In this document: positions 22,371 through 33,897 of the stretch, piece after piece
Layout: each line of letters begins with the position of its first letter
How positions within the stretch are numbered: position 1 is the first letter of the stretch
DNA from: Dermacentor variabilis
Taxonomy: Eukaryota; Arthropoda; Arachnida; Ixodida; Ixodidae
Assembly (NCBI RefSeq): GCF_050947875.1
Contig: NC_134570.1
Span: 228,331,265 to 228,395,264, forward strand
Direction of reading: 5' to 3'
Length of the DNA: 64,000 nt
The notes under the pieces: model-generated
What the model was told of the DNA's origin: nothing
Databases searched by the model: none
Seen by the model: the letters and a program-made list of their open reading frames with translations, nothing else
Position numbers and translations under genes: made by a program

Positions 22371-23821
22371 TTAAGGCGAAAGCCTTTAGACCTCTGTGTG
22401 TCAAGGTCGCGTTGTAAACTGGAAGTTTCACGTGAACCAAGGAAGGCCAGAGGAGACCCAAAGCATGTCCACCCCTGTATAAGAGAATGATTACCCAAGT
22501 TAATTAATGAATCATTAGTGATTGACATAAGGTGGATTAGGGTTGACTAGAGTGCATTAAGAAGGATTAAGATGCATTAATAAAGATTAAGGTGGGTGGA
22601 GGAGGACTAAGGCGGATTATGGTGGATTAAGGTGAAGGGTTAATGAAAGGGTATTAAAACCGATTAGGGTGGATTAGGGTGCATGAACGAGGATTGGGGA
22701 GGATTAAGGTGGGTAAAGGAAGATTAAGGCCGATTAATGTGGATTAAGGTGAATTAGGGTTGATAAAGAAGGATTAAGATCGATTAGGATGCATTAGGGT
22801 ATATTAGGGTGTAATAGGGACCATGGAGCTGAATTATGTTTGACAGAGGTGGATTAGGGTGTATTAAGGTAGATTGGGACTATTAAGCAGGATTAAGTTG
22901 GATTAAGGTGCATGAATAAGCATTAAGGTCGATGAAGGAGGATTAAGGCGGATTATGATGGATTAGTATTGATAAAGGAGGATTAAGACCGTATAGGATA
23001 GGCTAAGGTCCATTAGGGGCGATGTAGGTTGATTAGGTTGTATTAAGGTGGATTAGGGCTCACTGAGGATTAAGGCTGATTAGTCTACCATAATACTCCT
23101 AATGCACGTTAATCCACTGAATCCACATTCATCGACCTTAATCCTCCTTCATTCACTTTGATCCACCATAATCCGCGAAACTACTCCTTAATGCACCCTC
23201 ATCCACCTTCATCGACCTTAATCTACTCTAAGCATCCTTAATGCACTTTAATCCTCCTTAATCAACCCTAATGCTCCCTCATTCACTTTAATCCACCCTA
23301 ATCCACTATACTCGTCCTTAATTCACCTTAATCCACCCGAATCCGCATTCATCTACCATAGCCCACCCTAATCCTCCTAATCCACCCTAATGCTCCTTCA
23401 TTCACTTTAATTCACCCTACCCCGCCATAATCCTCCTTAATGCACCTTAATCCAGCATTATCCTTCATGCACATTAATCCATCCTAATTCACTATAATTG
23501 GCCTTAATCCACCTCAACGCACCTTCATCCACCCTAATACACCTTCATCGACCTTAACCCAACCTAGTCCTCCTTTATGCACCTTAATCACTTCATTCAC
23601 CCTAATGCGCCTTCATCGACTTTAATCCACCTTAAACCTCCCTAATACACCCGAACTCATCTTAATCCAATCACTAATCAATCAATACTTTGCTAATCAT
23701 TAATCATCTCTTATACACAGCTGCACATGCTTTGGTTCGCTTCCCGCCTTCCTTCGGTCACGTGATATTTTCTGTAGCTCACAACGGGACCTTGAAACAG
23801 AGGTCTAAGGCTTTCGCTTAA
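22371..23821. mobile_element. fold-back element with inverted ~10-bp repeat arrays
   Basis: The ends are inverted repeats: ttaaggcgaaagcc and tagacctctg at the left match their reverse complement at the right, and the similarity continues inward through caaggtc, cacgtga, accaa and aagcatg for about 100 bp. Between them, 22.53-23.07 kb holds dozens of degenerate ~10-bp units of the type aggtggatta. From about 23.09 to 23.66 kb the same units occur in reverse complement. TTAA lies at both extreme ends (22371-22374 and 23818-23821). No transposase is encoded, so it would be non-autonomous. Similar architecture is known from Drosophila FB elements, but I see no sequence relationship. Confidence 0.8.
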
Positions 23822-24023
23822 TAAGCCACACACAAAGGGATGTGTCACAAGCAATACTAGATCAGACGCATGAAGTAAAGCATCTGATCATGTGGCTGAA
23901 AAATTGTCTGGAGGATAGAACTCGCCTCAAAGCTCCCTTTACCTCGGTATATCCCGTTCATACGGCTTTAAGAAAAAAACAACCTCCTCATAAACGTTGC
24001 CTCCAGCATTATCGATGCTGTTA

Positions 24024-27000
24024 TTCATCATCATCATCATCACCTGGTTACGCCCACTGCAGGGCAAAGGCCTCTCCCATACTTCTCCAACAACCCCGGT
24101 CATGTACTAATTGTGGCCATGCCTTGCTTGCAAACTTCTTAATCTCATCCGCCCACCTAACTTTCTGCCGCCCCCTGCTACGCTTCCCTTCCCTTGGAAT
24201 CCATTCCCTAACTCTTAATGACCATCGGTTATCTTCCCTCCTCATTACGTGTCCTGCCCAAGCCCATTTCTTTTTCTTGATTTCGACTAAGATATCATTA
24301 ACTCGCGTTTGTTCCCTCACCCAATCAGCTCTTTTCTTATCCCTTAACGTTACACCTATCATTCTTCTTTCCATAGCTCGTTGCGTCGTCCTCAATTTAA
24401 GAAGAACCCTTTTCGTAAGCCTCCAGGTTTCTGCCCCGTACGTGAGTACTGGTAAGACACAGCTGTTATACACTTTCCTTATGAGGGATAATGGCAACCT
24501 GCTGTTCATGATCTGAGAATACCTGCCAAACGCAGCCCAGCCCATTCTTATTCTTCTGATTATTTCCGTCTCATGATCCGGATCCGCAGTCACTACCTGT
24601 CCTAAGTAGATGTATTCCCTTACCACTTCTAGTGCCTCACTACCTATCGTAAACTGCTGTTCTCTTCCGAGACTGTTAAACATTACTTTAGTTTTCTGCA
24701 AATTAATTTTTAGACCCACCCTTCGGCTTTGCCTCTCCAGGTCAGTGAGCATGCATTGAAGCTGGTCCCCTGAGTTACTAAGCAAGGCAATATCATCAGC
24801 GAATCGCAAGTTACTAAGGTATTCTCCGTTAACTCTTATCCCCAATTCTTCCCAATCCAGGTCTCTGAATACCTCCTGTAAACACGCTGTGAATAGCATT
24901 GGAGAGATCGTATCTCCCTGCCTGACGCCTTTCTTTATTGGGATTTTGTTGCTTTCTTTATGGAGGACTACGGTGGCTGTGGAGCCGCTATAGATATCTT
25001 TCAGTATTTTTACATACGGCTCGTCTATACCCTGATTCCGCAATGCCTCCATGATTGCTGAGGTTTCGACTGAATCAAACGCTTTCTCGTAATCAATGAA
25101 AGCTATATTAAAGGTTGGCTATATTCCGCAGATTTTTCTATCACCTGACTAATAGTGTGAATATGGTCTATTGTTGAGTAGCCTTTACGGAATCCTGCCT
25201 GGTCCTTTGGTTGACTGAAGTCTAAGGTGTTCCTGATTTTGTTTGCAATTACCTTAGTAAATAATTTGTAGGCAACGGACAGTAAGCTGATCGGTCTATA
25301 ATTTTTCAAGTCTTTGGCGTCCCCTTTCTTATGGATTACAATTATGTTAGCGTTTTTCCAAGATTCCGGTACGCTCGAAGTCATGAGGCATTGCATATAC
25401 AGGGTGGCCAGTTTCTCTAGAACAATCTGCCCACCATCCTTCAACAAGTCTGCTGTTATCTGATCCTCCCCAGCTGCCTGTCCCCTTTGCATAGCTCCCA
25501 CGGCTTTCTTTACTTCTTCCGGCGTTACCTGTGGGATTTCGAATTCCTCTAGACTATTTTCTCTTCCATTATCGTCGTGGGTGCCACTGGTACTCTATAT
25601 ATCTCTAAAGAACTCCTCAGCCACTTGAACTATCTCATCCATATTAGTAATGATATTGCCGGCTTTCTCTCTTAACGCATACATCTGATTCTTGCCAATT
25701 CCTAGTATCTTCTTCACTGCTTTTAGGCTTCCTCCATTCCTGAGAGCATGTTCAATTCTATCCATATTATACTTCCTTATGTCAGCTGTCTTACGCTTGT
25801 TGATTACCTTCGAAAGTTCTGCCAGTTCTATTCTAGCTGTAGGGTTAGAGGCTTTCATATATTGTTGTTTCTTGATCAGATCTTTCGTCTCCTGCGATAG
25901 TTTACTGGTATCATGTCTAACGGAGTTACCAACGACTTCTATTGCACACTCCTTAATGAGGCCCACAAGATTGTCGTTCATTGCTTCAACACTAAGGTCC
26001 TCTTCCTGAGTTAAAGCCAAATACCTGTTCTGTAGCTTGATCTGGAATTCCTCTATTTTCCCTCTTACCGCTAACTCATTGATCGGCTTCTTATGTGCCA
26101 GTTTCTTCCGTTCCCTCCTCAGATCTAGGCTAATTCGAGTTCGTACCATCCTATGGTCACTGCAGCGCACCTTGCTGAGCACGTCCACATCTTGTATGAT
26201 GCCAGGGTTAGCGCAGAGTATGAAGTCTATTTCATTTCTAGTCTCGCCGTTCGGGCTCCTCCACGTCCACTTTCGGCTATCCCGCTTGCGGAAGAAGGTA
26301 TTCATTATCCGCATATTATTCTGTTCCGCAAACTCTACTAATAACTCTCCCCTGCTATTCCTAGTGTCTATGCCATATTCCCCCACTGCCTTGTCTCCAG
26401 CCTGCTTCTGGCCTACCTTGGCATTGAAGTCGCCCATCAGTATAGTGTACTTTGTTTTGACTTTACCCATCGCCGATTCCACGTCTTCATAGAAGCTTTC
26501 GACTTCCTGGTCATCATGACTGGATGTAGGGGCGTAGACCTGTACAACCGTCATTTTGTACCTCTTATTAAGTTTCACAACAAGACCTGCCACCCTCTCG
26601 TTAATGCTATAGAATTCCTGTATGTTACCAGCTATATTCTTATTAATCAGGAATCCGACTCCTAGTTCTCGCCTCTCCGCTAAGCCCCGGTAGCACAGGA
26701 CGTGCCCGCTTTTTAGCACTGTACATGCTGCTTCTGGCCTCCTAACTTCACTGAGCCCTATTATATCCCATTTACTGCCCTCTAATTCCTCCAATAGCAC
26801 TGCTAGACTCGCCTCACTAGATAACGTTCCAGCGTTAAACGTTCCCAGGTTCATGTTCCAATGGCGGCCTGTCCGGAGCCAGGGATTCTTAGCACCCTCT
26901 GCTGCGTCGCAGGTCTGACCGCCGCCGTGGTCAGTTGCTTCGCAGCTGCTGGGGACTGAGGGCCGGGGTGTGATTGTTGTGTTCATATAGGAGGTTGTGG

Positions 27001-27115
27001 CTAAGTACTGCACCAGGGTGGCCAATCCTGCTCTGGTGAAGGAGTGCGTTACCGGTTCTGGTCACCGGGATCAGGACGCACTCCAGGCTTCTTTATGCAA
27101 TTTTATCAACACGCG
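24024..27115 (-). mobile_element. nearly full-length RTE-type LINE
   Basis: Minus-strand LINE with a 5' UTR, a single long ORF of endonuclease plus RT, and a 3' end in an ATC/TGA microsatellite (24025-24041). Only one stop and one frameshift interrupt the ORF, so this is the youngest and most complete RTE copy in the window. Fragments of the same family lie at 16.4-18.1, 18.67-19.49 and 60.04-60.84 kb. A tRNA-like sequence lies just beyond the 5' end. Target-site duplications were not identified. Confidence 0.9.
24048..27025 (-). pseudogene. RTE ORF2: AP endonuclease and reverse transcriptase
   Basis: The first 476 codons (27025-25598) show the endonuclease: NLGTFNAGTLSSEASLAVLL, IIGLSEVRR, VVQVYAPTSS, ILMGDFNAKVG, NEIDFILCA and VRCSDHRMVRTRI. 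A TAG at 25595-25597 ends this frame but the same frame continues afterwards (THDDNGRENSLEEFEIPQVT), so it is a single nonsense mutation. RT follows: YRPISLLSVAYKLF, DQAGFRKGYSTIDH (25103-25501), a frameshift near 25105-25115, then GVRQGDTISPMLF and LRFADDIALL (24048-25052). The C-terminus ends at EAFALQWA. The protein would nick target DNA and prime reverse transcription from it. Relatives are often annotated in databases as craniofacial development protein 2-like. Confidence 0.92.
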
Positions 27116-27149
27116 GATTTCTTTTTTTTTTAATCCGGTGGAAAATTGC

Positions 27150-27235
27150 GCGACACCGGGTTTCGAACCACGGACCTCTTGCACGCGAGGCGGGTGTTCT
27201 ACCTCTACGCCACCGCTGCACCTTCTCATCTAAGC
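27150..27235 (-). repeat. tRNA-derived (SINE-like) sequence next to RTE 5' end
   Basis: The minus strand has a box A (tggcgtagagg) and a box B (ggttcgaaacc) about 40 bp apart, the pattern of a tRNA-derived SINE head. It is followed by cgcaattttccaccgg and an A-run, then by the RTE 5' UTR. The T-stem is poorly paired, so it is not a functional tRNA. Confidence 0.6.
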
Positions 27236-27331
27236 GCGAGTGCTTTAATAACGCTTGTACACTGCAGCCAAAAAACGAAGTAACTGTCATTCATCCATTT
27301 ATTCACCAACACATTTGAATGTCTTTCTATA

Positions 27332-27800
27332 CAAGGGACGTTCAGAAAGTTAGTTTCGTGATTTCCTTTTTATTTTGAAAGAGAAGATGGTACACCAGGT
27401 GAAACAAATAATCGCCATAAGAATTCACGCCGGGTGCTAGTTGAACGTAGAAAGGAGCGTCAGCAGAGGAGGAAACACGCATGCGCAGAGTGCCGAAGGA
27501 GAGAGCGTAGCGGCGGGCGGACGAAAACACGGCCGAGGTGGAGCAGGCTGTGCGACAATTCCTTGCAGCGCACCGAGCTTTACCGGAGTGTTTTCTTCAG
27601 ACGGGTTTCTTCAAAATGTCCCAATGTCGATGGCGACTATGTGGAATAATAGTGCGGGGCACATGATGTTCGTGATTCACTATTCATGATGAACTATTCA
27701 TGAACAGTTCGTGATATCGTGGTGTATTTTTTTTTTTGCAATCAATCTTCCCCTTTATATAGAAAATTAATGACGAAACTTACTTTCGGAACGTCCCTTG
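27332..27800. mobile_element. small TIR element (MITE-like), ~470 bp
   Basis: The ends form inverted repeats: left caagggacgttcagaaag then ttagtttcgt, right its reverse complement with two or three mismatches over about 30 bp. The interior is partly GC-rich and has no recognisable transposase. A target duplication is not clear. It is probably a non-autonomous DNA transposon. Confidence 0.6.
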
Positions 27801-28784
27801 TTGCGCATATTATACGATATATTGCCGCTAACACTCCCCTTATTCCCTCTAAATATAGCTTAGTTGTATAGACAGAGCATTTGAAAAAGAACGGACACCA
27901 AAAAAAAAAAAGATAAGCGCTGAAAAGTTCAGCGCTTCTTGAGTGTCCATCTGGTTTTTCAAGCTAGCCCTTATATCTAAGTCACGAATTACCAACTAGC
28001 TTATCAGGACGTCTTAAGCGCTAAAAATAAACTCCGTGAATGGTCCAGTTCTCCCAGGATACCATTAAAACAAGCATATACCTTTTTCGAGCATCGTACC
28101 AGTTCTTTCACTGTAAAGCCTTGCAGACCAGTATAGGAAGCAATTCGAACGTTTACCAAGATATTTATTGTCTAGGTAGGAACTGCCCATGGAACATTGG
28201 AAATTAAGATTAATTTGCTTAATTCCTTTGTAAGACCCTTTCTCGCAATTATCAGGACTCGCAGAAATTAAGCGAATATATTATTTAATAAAGAGCGGAG
28301 TAAGCCCAAACGGATAATAATGTAACAAGCTTGTAGTCAATTGAAAAAATAAAGGAAAAAGTTAGGAACAACTTAAAAGAACCCCCAGATGCGGTTGGCA
28401 CCTGTGACTTGTACCATATATCAAACGCACAATTGTATCATTAGCGAATGTTCACCAGTCAACCATCTAATTACTGCACCGCCCTTATTGCAATTTGCCA
28501 ATTGAAGCCATTCAGTTTTTAAGAAGCATTCATTTGGAACAAACTTTTAATGTAGCACTAGTTTTGAATAAGCACCATGAAAATTGCACCATTTTCTTGC
28601 ACTGCGTTTATTTATGCAATGAAGTCCCCCAAAAAGATTTGTTTCTAATTTCTCGGTGATGCATTTCGATTGTTTGTGCAACAAAAGTACGCCTTTTAGG
28701 CCAATACAGCGCAACGAAGAGTGCGCGCCGCATTCCGCGGTCAATTTCGAAAAATAAACGCCCTATACGTCCACAGCAGAACAC

Positions 28785-28844
<60 letters not shown>

Positions 28845-28851
28845 CACATAT

Positions 28852-28882
<31 letters not shown>

Positions 28883-31800
28883 TTTTTGAAAAAGCGGGAA
28901 ATGTAATTTTTCATTCAGATCTCAGTCAAAACTTAATTTGGCAAGGAAGAAAGCTCAATTTCCCTGCTGCAGTGAAGGCTATATCCTTCGTCGTCTAAAA
29001 AAACTTTCGCAGAGAGCAGACATTTATTCAAAAAAAGACATTAAAATAAACTCACGTCTTCTTCCAATTCGTGGACCTTGGTGTTACAGTCAGACCCTGA
29101 ACCTACAACGACCGCACAAAGAAAAGCATTATTAGAAATTGTGATGAAATTGATCATAATTATTATTAAACTCTCACTGCCTCAGTATAATAACGCGAAC
29201 TACTAAGCGTAAATTTTATAGTAATGTTCGGCCTTCTTGTTTCTTCACGCATAGGGAAATAATAACTTCAGCACTTACATGTTAGCAGATCTGTATGATG
29301 TGCGCATTATCTTTATTATTTATATTCGTCCAGAACACAGACATAATTCGAACATGAAGAAACGGTTCCACGCTTGTAGCAAGGAATTAATTGCAAGTAA
29401 TCTTGACAGCGCTCCAGGCTCAAGATCTAAGTAGGTAATTGAAAGGTTTATTTTTCATATCTAACCATGTTGCTGAAGCGTATTGAATTGGACCGCTTTG
29501 GTACATCCTGAAAGTTGAAGTAATCAGTACGAAACAGGAAGACGACGAGAATTCAAAGAAGGGTGAGAAAATTTAGGAAACGTTGTATTGCGACGTGATA
29601 TACTTTTTCAGATATATCTCATCCATCAACACAAATAGCTGCGCAAATAATTCGCACCAAGATTGGAAAGATGATTTGAGTTTCTCCTCCCGGCAGACGA
29701 ATGTTCAAGGAATGATCGCGGCCATCCGGCGACACTTAGAGATAGGTCTCACGAAGAGAAAGTGGCGCATATCGACCAACGGCGGCATCAGCTCGCTCGC
29801 TTCTCCCCTCTCTTCTAAATGCCCTCACGAAATGGGGCGGTGCCCTTATTTTAGATTATCAACAATGCACGCTGTGAGCTTTATACTAGTCCGGTTTTTG
29901 GACACCGATCCACATGACCCGGCGTCCACACGCCTCGGTGCAGCCGGCCCGGCTCGCGCTCCCAGAGTGGCGCCGTCCTCGACCACCACCGGCTGCGGAA
30001 CCCGCGCCAGTGTGGCTGCCGGGTTACAACGCGGTTGCGTTCAGTGAACACAAGGCTGTCAGCCAACTCAACTGTTGGTCTGTCTCAGCTTGCATTGGCG
30101 CGAGCAGGCGATAGCCGTTTTAATACCCTTTAATGCGTACCGTGTGTCCCGTTGTATGCACTTCTCCATTTACGATGTGTGGAGGGTCTCTTCTCGACTA
30201 TACTAGAGGAGAGCGCATAACTCGGAAGAACATAAGCAAGCATTAAACGTGGCGTTTCACATTCAGCAGGGTCAAGTACCGTAATTTAATCATAGCGCGA
30301 GAGGTGCCCAACTTCATAGAGTCTGCATGCGGCGATCCCCGCAGCTACTCATCGTATAATAGCCTCGTGGTTCCTACCCTTGACGAGTCCTGTATTGACA
30401 CTTTCAAACACTCTTGACATTATGGAAGCCTTGTAGGAGTTATCGTTCTTTTTGTTTCAGTAGTAAGCCTACGCTTTCATTCTCTTTAGCATGAGCTTAT
30501 CGGCACTCAGACACAAACTTACGGTAAATATTTTCGCCAGGTGCTCCCCCTCTGAAAGAACCTAAGTGCCCGAAGAAAGCGCACCTTAGTATTGCCGCGC
30601 AGGTATTGCTGACAGAGTCGATTTATTCGCTTTCGCTGCACAGCTTTGTTATCACGTGCAGCGCGAGATTGCGCACTGCATTTCATAGGATGTTGTTGTA
30701 GCCTGTGACACGTATGGCTCCTACCCAGGATGGGGGATTTGACCGCGAATTCCTCAGCGTCGTCGTCGTCGTCGTCGCTCTTCAGTTTCGAGGGGCATGA
30801 ATTGCAAGGCAGGAACTATGTTTCGAGGAAACATCAACGTTAAAATAAGAGCACCTTCGTGAATAGTTTTGAATAAGTGTTTTTTTTTCTTATAATAAAA
30901 TACTCAATCGTTAGTTCATTACATCTTTTGCTTATGTACGTTTTCTTTTTTTTTTCATTGGTTTTTCCCGTTTAATCATGTACCGAATGACCCAGCTTCC
31001 GACTTTGTTTCTTCACATTTCTTATGCCATGGACAACGTTCTTCTTGTTCTGTTTCCCTTAGTTTATTAGTCGACTTGCGCGAGTACCATCGCTGTAACC
31101 ACTTGCCATTACTGTTCGATGTCCTACAACTCAGTGTGTGACGGCCTGATTCAGGACTTCGTTTCATTCGTTGGACTGTTTGAGCCCTTACTGGGCACTA
31201 AAAGCGGATTTGGAGAAACTTAAGATGGGAATACTGGAGGCAAGTCAGATTACTGTAAGATTGGCTTTGGTAGGATGCATCCGGGCAACAAGATGGGTGG
31301 ATCAGAATATGACATTTGCGTGAGCATCGTTGCCTAGCTGCATAGGCAACTGACTCCTACTAGAACCAGGTACGAAACCAGCTATGCAAGACACCATGGT
31401 GACGTACCTCCTTTGCACGTCGCTACCATCAGTCCAGGATGGCGCCCTGAAGAAGAGACTGCTTATCACCTTGTGTAAAAGGTCTTATGGCGCGGGCAAC
31501 TATCCCAGGCAAGGTGTCACCTCAAGAGAAGACGATGGGCTGCGCGAAAGCTGCGGATTACCTGATGCGATACCAGCCCAAGTCGCGTAATGGTAACAAA
31601 GATGAGTCACGGCCTGTAGTGGCATATAGTTCGCGAAAAAACAACTGAGCCTGCTCCTGGCCTTTTAAAGAAGGCAAGTTCGCAGTGCTCCCATAATATA
31701 TCTTAAGAAGAAAGATATGGCTGCTATAGACAGGAGCCTTTGGAAGTGAACAATGAAGCAAACAAGGCATCCGTGGATTACGGCCGGCACCTTGTAGGCT

Positions 31801-33002
31801 CTCTGTCAAGCCGAACGCTTTTGGCCTGCTGATCATGGACATCTGTAACACGATATAAAAACAAAGGTGGATTTATATCTAGTTTCGCAAGAGACCAGAC
31901 CTGGAGTGGCTGACAAAGATACATAGCATGTAAAAGTGACAGGTTGCGTGTATTCTTTATACGAGTATCTGTGACGCCCGAGCCAAAGTGCTCGTTACGA
32001 GGTATTCTCCCAAACTATGGATCCTGGCAGAAATTAGTGATCATGTGCTTCAGTCCAAGTTAGCAGTTATGCAGTTATACATGTATTAATTATACATACA
32101 TTAGTTATGCAGTTATACATGTATTCTGTCCAATCAGCAAGTTACCAGCGCTTGTCTGTGGTATTTGTTTCCTCGTGTCCTTGTTTCATTCGCACTGTTT
32201 AACCTCAGTTCTAAATATGAACCAACTAGCCCTCATCAAGATCCTACTGAAGCTTCACGGCCTGTTTGCTGTCAAGGGCTCAACTGATGTGTCTGACGTC
32301 TTGAGAGTGGGGCTTCCGGGTGAGACTTCACGATTTTCGGTTAGTATCGTAGAGCTGGGGCCCTATAGCGTAAAGCTATTCCAATATGTTTTTATTCGAA
32401 TCTCCTGACGTCAAATTTGCGTAACCGCCGACGCAAGCAACGGGCGGTGACCCGCAGGGTTGTCTGAACAGACCAATCAAACGCTCTCCTCGATCATAGA
32501 CGGTCACATTTTTTGCTTGAAAAACGAATAACATTGCCTACATTGAGCGGCTTGTCTTACCTAATTGCCTGACAAGAGGCGAGGAGAACAGCCAAGTGGA
32601 GAGGGATTCGACGGGGCCGAGCCAGCGCACTGAAAATCGATAACCGCATGAAGAGGGTGGCGCCGGCGTCTGCCATTGGTCCGCTTTCCCTTACTTAGCT
32701 TGCGGTGGCCGGTCGAAAATCGCGGTGGCATGCAACGGAAGCTTAAGAATGACAATAAAACGGATCCTCAGCAAAGAAGAGTTGGTAGAACAAGGTCGTA
32801 AACGCACCGAAAGTGCTGGAAAAGGTTACACGGCCACGCAGAAAGCATTATTATACGCAAATAAACCCATGTTCTGCGGCAGGTGCGAGTAGCCAGTGCC
32901 TGAGTGATCGGCGGCAGCCATCTTTTGTTCCTTTCGGAATGGGGCAGCCTGCGGCTTTTCAGAAGGAAATTCAGTTTTGTTCGGCATACATTGACGCGTG
33001 CA
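27801..33002. other. unassigned DNA with microsatellites
   Basis: No coding sequence or mobile element is recognised over about 5 kb. It holds TA/TG microsatellites near 28.8 kb, a small perfect hairpin at 27915-27937 (10-bp arms, 3-nt loop), a GC-richer patch at 29.9-30.1 kb and a short TCG run near 30.76 kb. Open frames are short and without motifs. Confidence 0.45.
28786..28881. repeat. (TA)n and (TG)n microsatellites
   Basis: TA dinucleotides from 28786 to 28840, a short spacer, and TG dinucleotides from about 28854 to 28881. Confidence 0.95.
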
Positions 33003-33292
33003 GTACACGTCACTTTGAGGCGGTGAGTTCTCGCGGTTTTGTGACGTCGCGTGACCGGCAGGTGAAGTGAGTGCAGCCCGAAAACTCTTGACCAGTAGCC
33101 GAGGGCTAATGGCGAAATTTATCGAATCAGAAATACCTATTTTTCTTTTGCTCAGTAAGATGATGCATAATCAGTGTGTACACGTCGTATCACATGGGGA
33201 GCTATCGCGGTTTTCGTGACGTCGCGTGACAGACAGGCGAAGTGAGGGTGGTCCAAAAAAGATTTTGACCAATCGCGGAGGGCTGATTGCAG
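33003..33292 (+). repeat. two direct copies of a ~115-bp block with TGACGTC
   Basis: 33003-33115 and 33178-33292 share gtacacgtc, then tcgcggtttt, gtgacgtcgcgtgac, gcagg/caggc, gaagtgag, ttgacca and gagggct, in the same order with a period near 175 bp. Each contains the palindrome TGACGTC. No coding capacity. Likely part of an interspersed non-coding repeat. Confidence 0.7.
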
Positions 33293-33429
33293 AGTTGGAA
33301 TAGAAAAGTTTGGAATAGCTGTACGTTATATTCTCCCTGTCGACAGAGGTTAAATTTGGTGATAGTGTTCATGTAAAAAGCCATAGTATTTGTATAGGGT
33401 GGATTCTAGTTGTCATATAAGCAACCGTT

Positions 33430-33850
33430 TACCTGGCAAGCTTTGATCAAGCGCTAAAGAAAGTCGCAGTTTCGCCCGAAAAGGGACGCATCGATTGCGA
33501 TGCAAATTAGTAGATAGCTATACCAAGTAAGGATAGCAGCCTTATCGGCGGCATAAACTTGGAAACATTCGCTTACTAACGCGTAAGCGCACACAAGCGA
33601 ACACGAAAACGTCACACCCGCTGAGCGCGGACACGCTGCCAAAACGCTGGTGTAAGCGCGGCAGCAGCAGCGAGCGGAGCGACCTACGTCGATCGCTTCA
33701 ACGCGAGAGCGGCGAGAACACAGCGCGCACGAGCCGTCTGCCCTTCACGGCTTGCGCGACCACTGTGCAAAGTGCGCACTCGCCTGCGGGGTCGAGGCCC
33801 CCGCGCTTCCTCCCCGCTTTCTCCCTTTTCACGCGCGTAGGTGTACCTGA
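33430..33850. repeat. possible interspersed repeat, GC-rich 3' part
   Basis: A mixed block with an AT-rich first half and a CpG-rich second half and sharp compositional borders. I suspect a dispersed tick repeat but no terminal structure or coding motif is visible. Confidence 0.25.
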
Positions 33851-33897
33851 TATGATATGGTGATTGATATGCAGGGTACATGTTCTAAGGCACACGT

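Noticed and set aside
22530..23070. TTAGG-like words that could suggest an internal telomeric array
   Set aside because: The words occur irregularly within ~10-bp units (gattagggtg, gattaaggtg) with no uniform 5-bp or 6-bp period, and the array reverses orientation. It fits a fold-back repeat better.
28608..28847. Open frames with Tyr-Ile repeats (also at 41 and 46 kb)
   Set aside because: They are translations of TA, CA and TG microsatellites and have no coding support.
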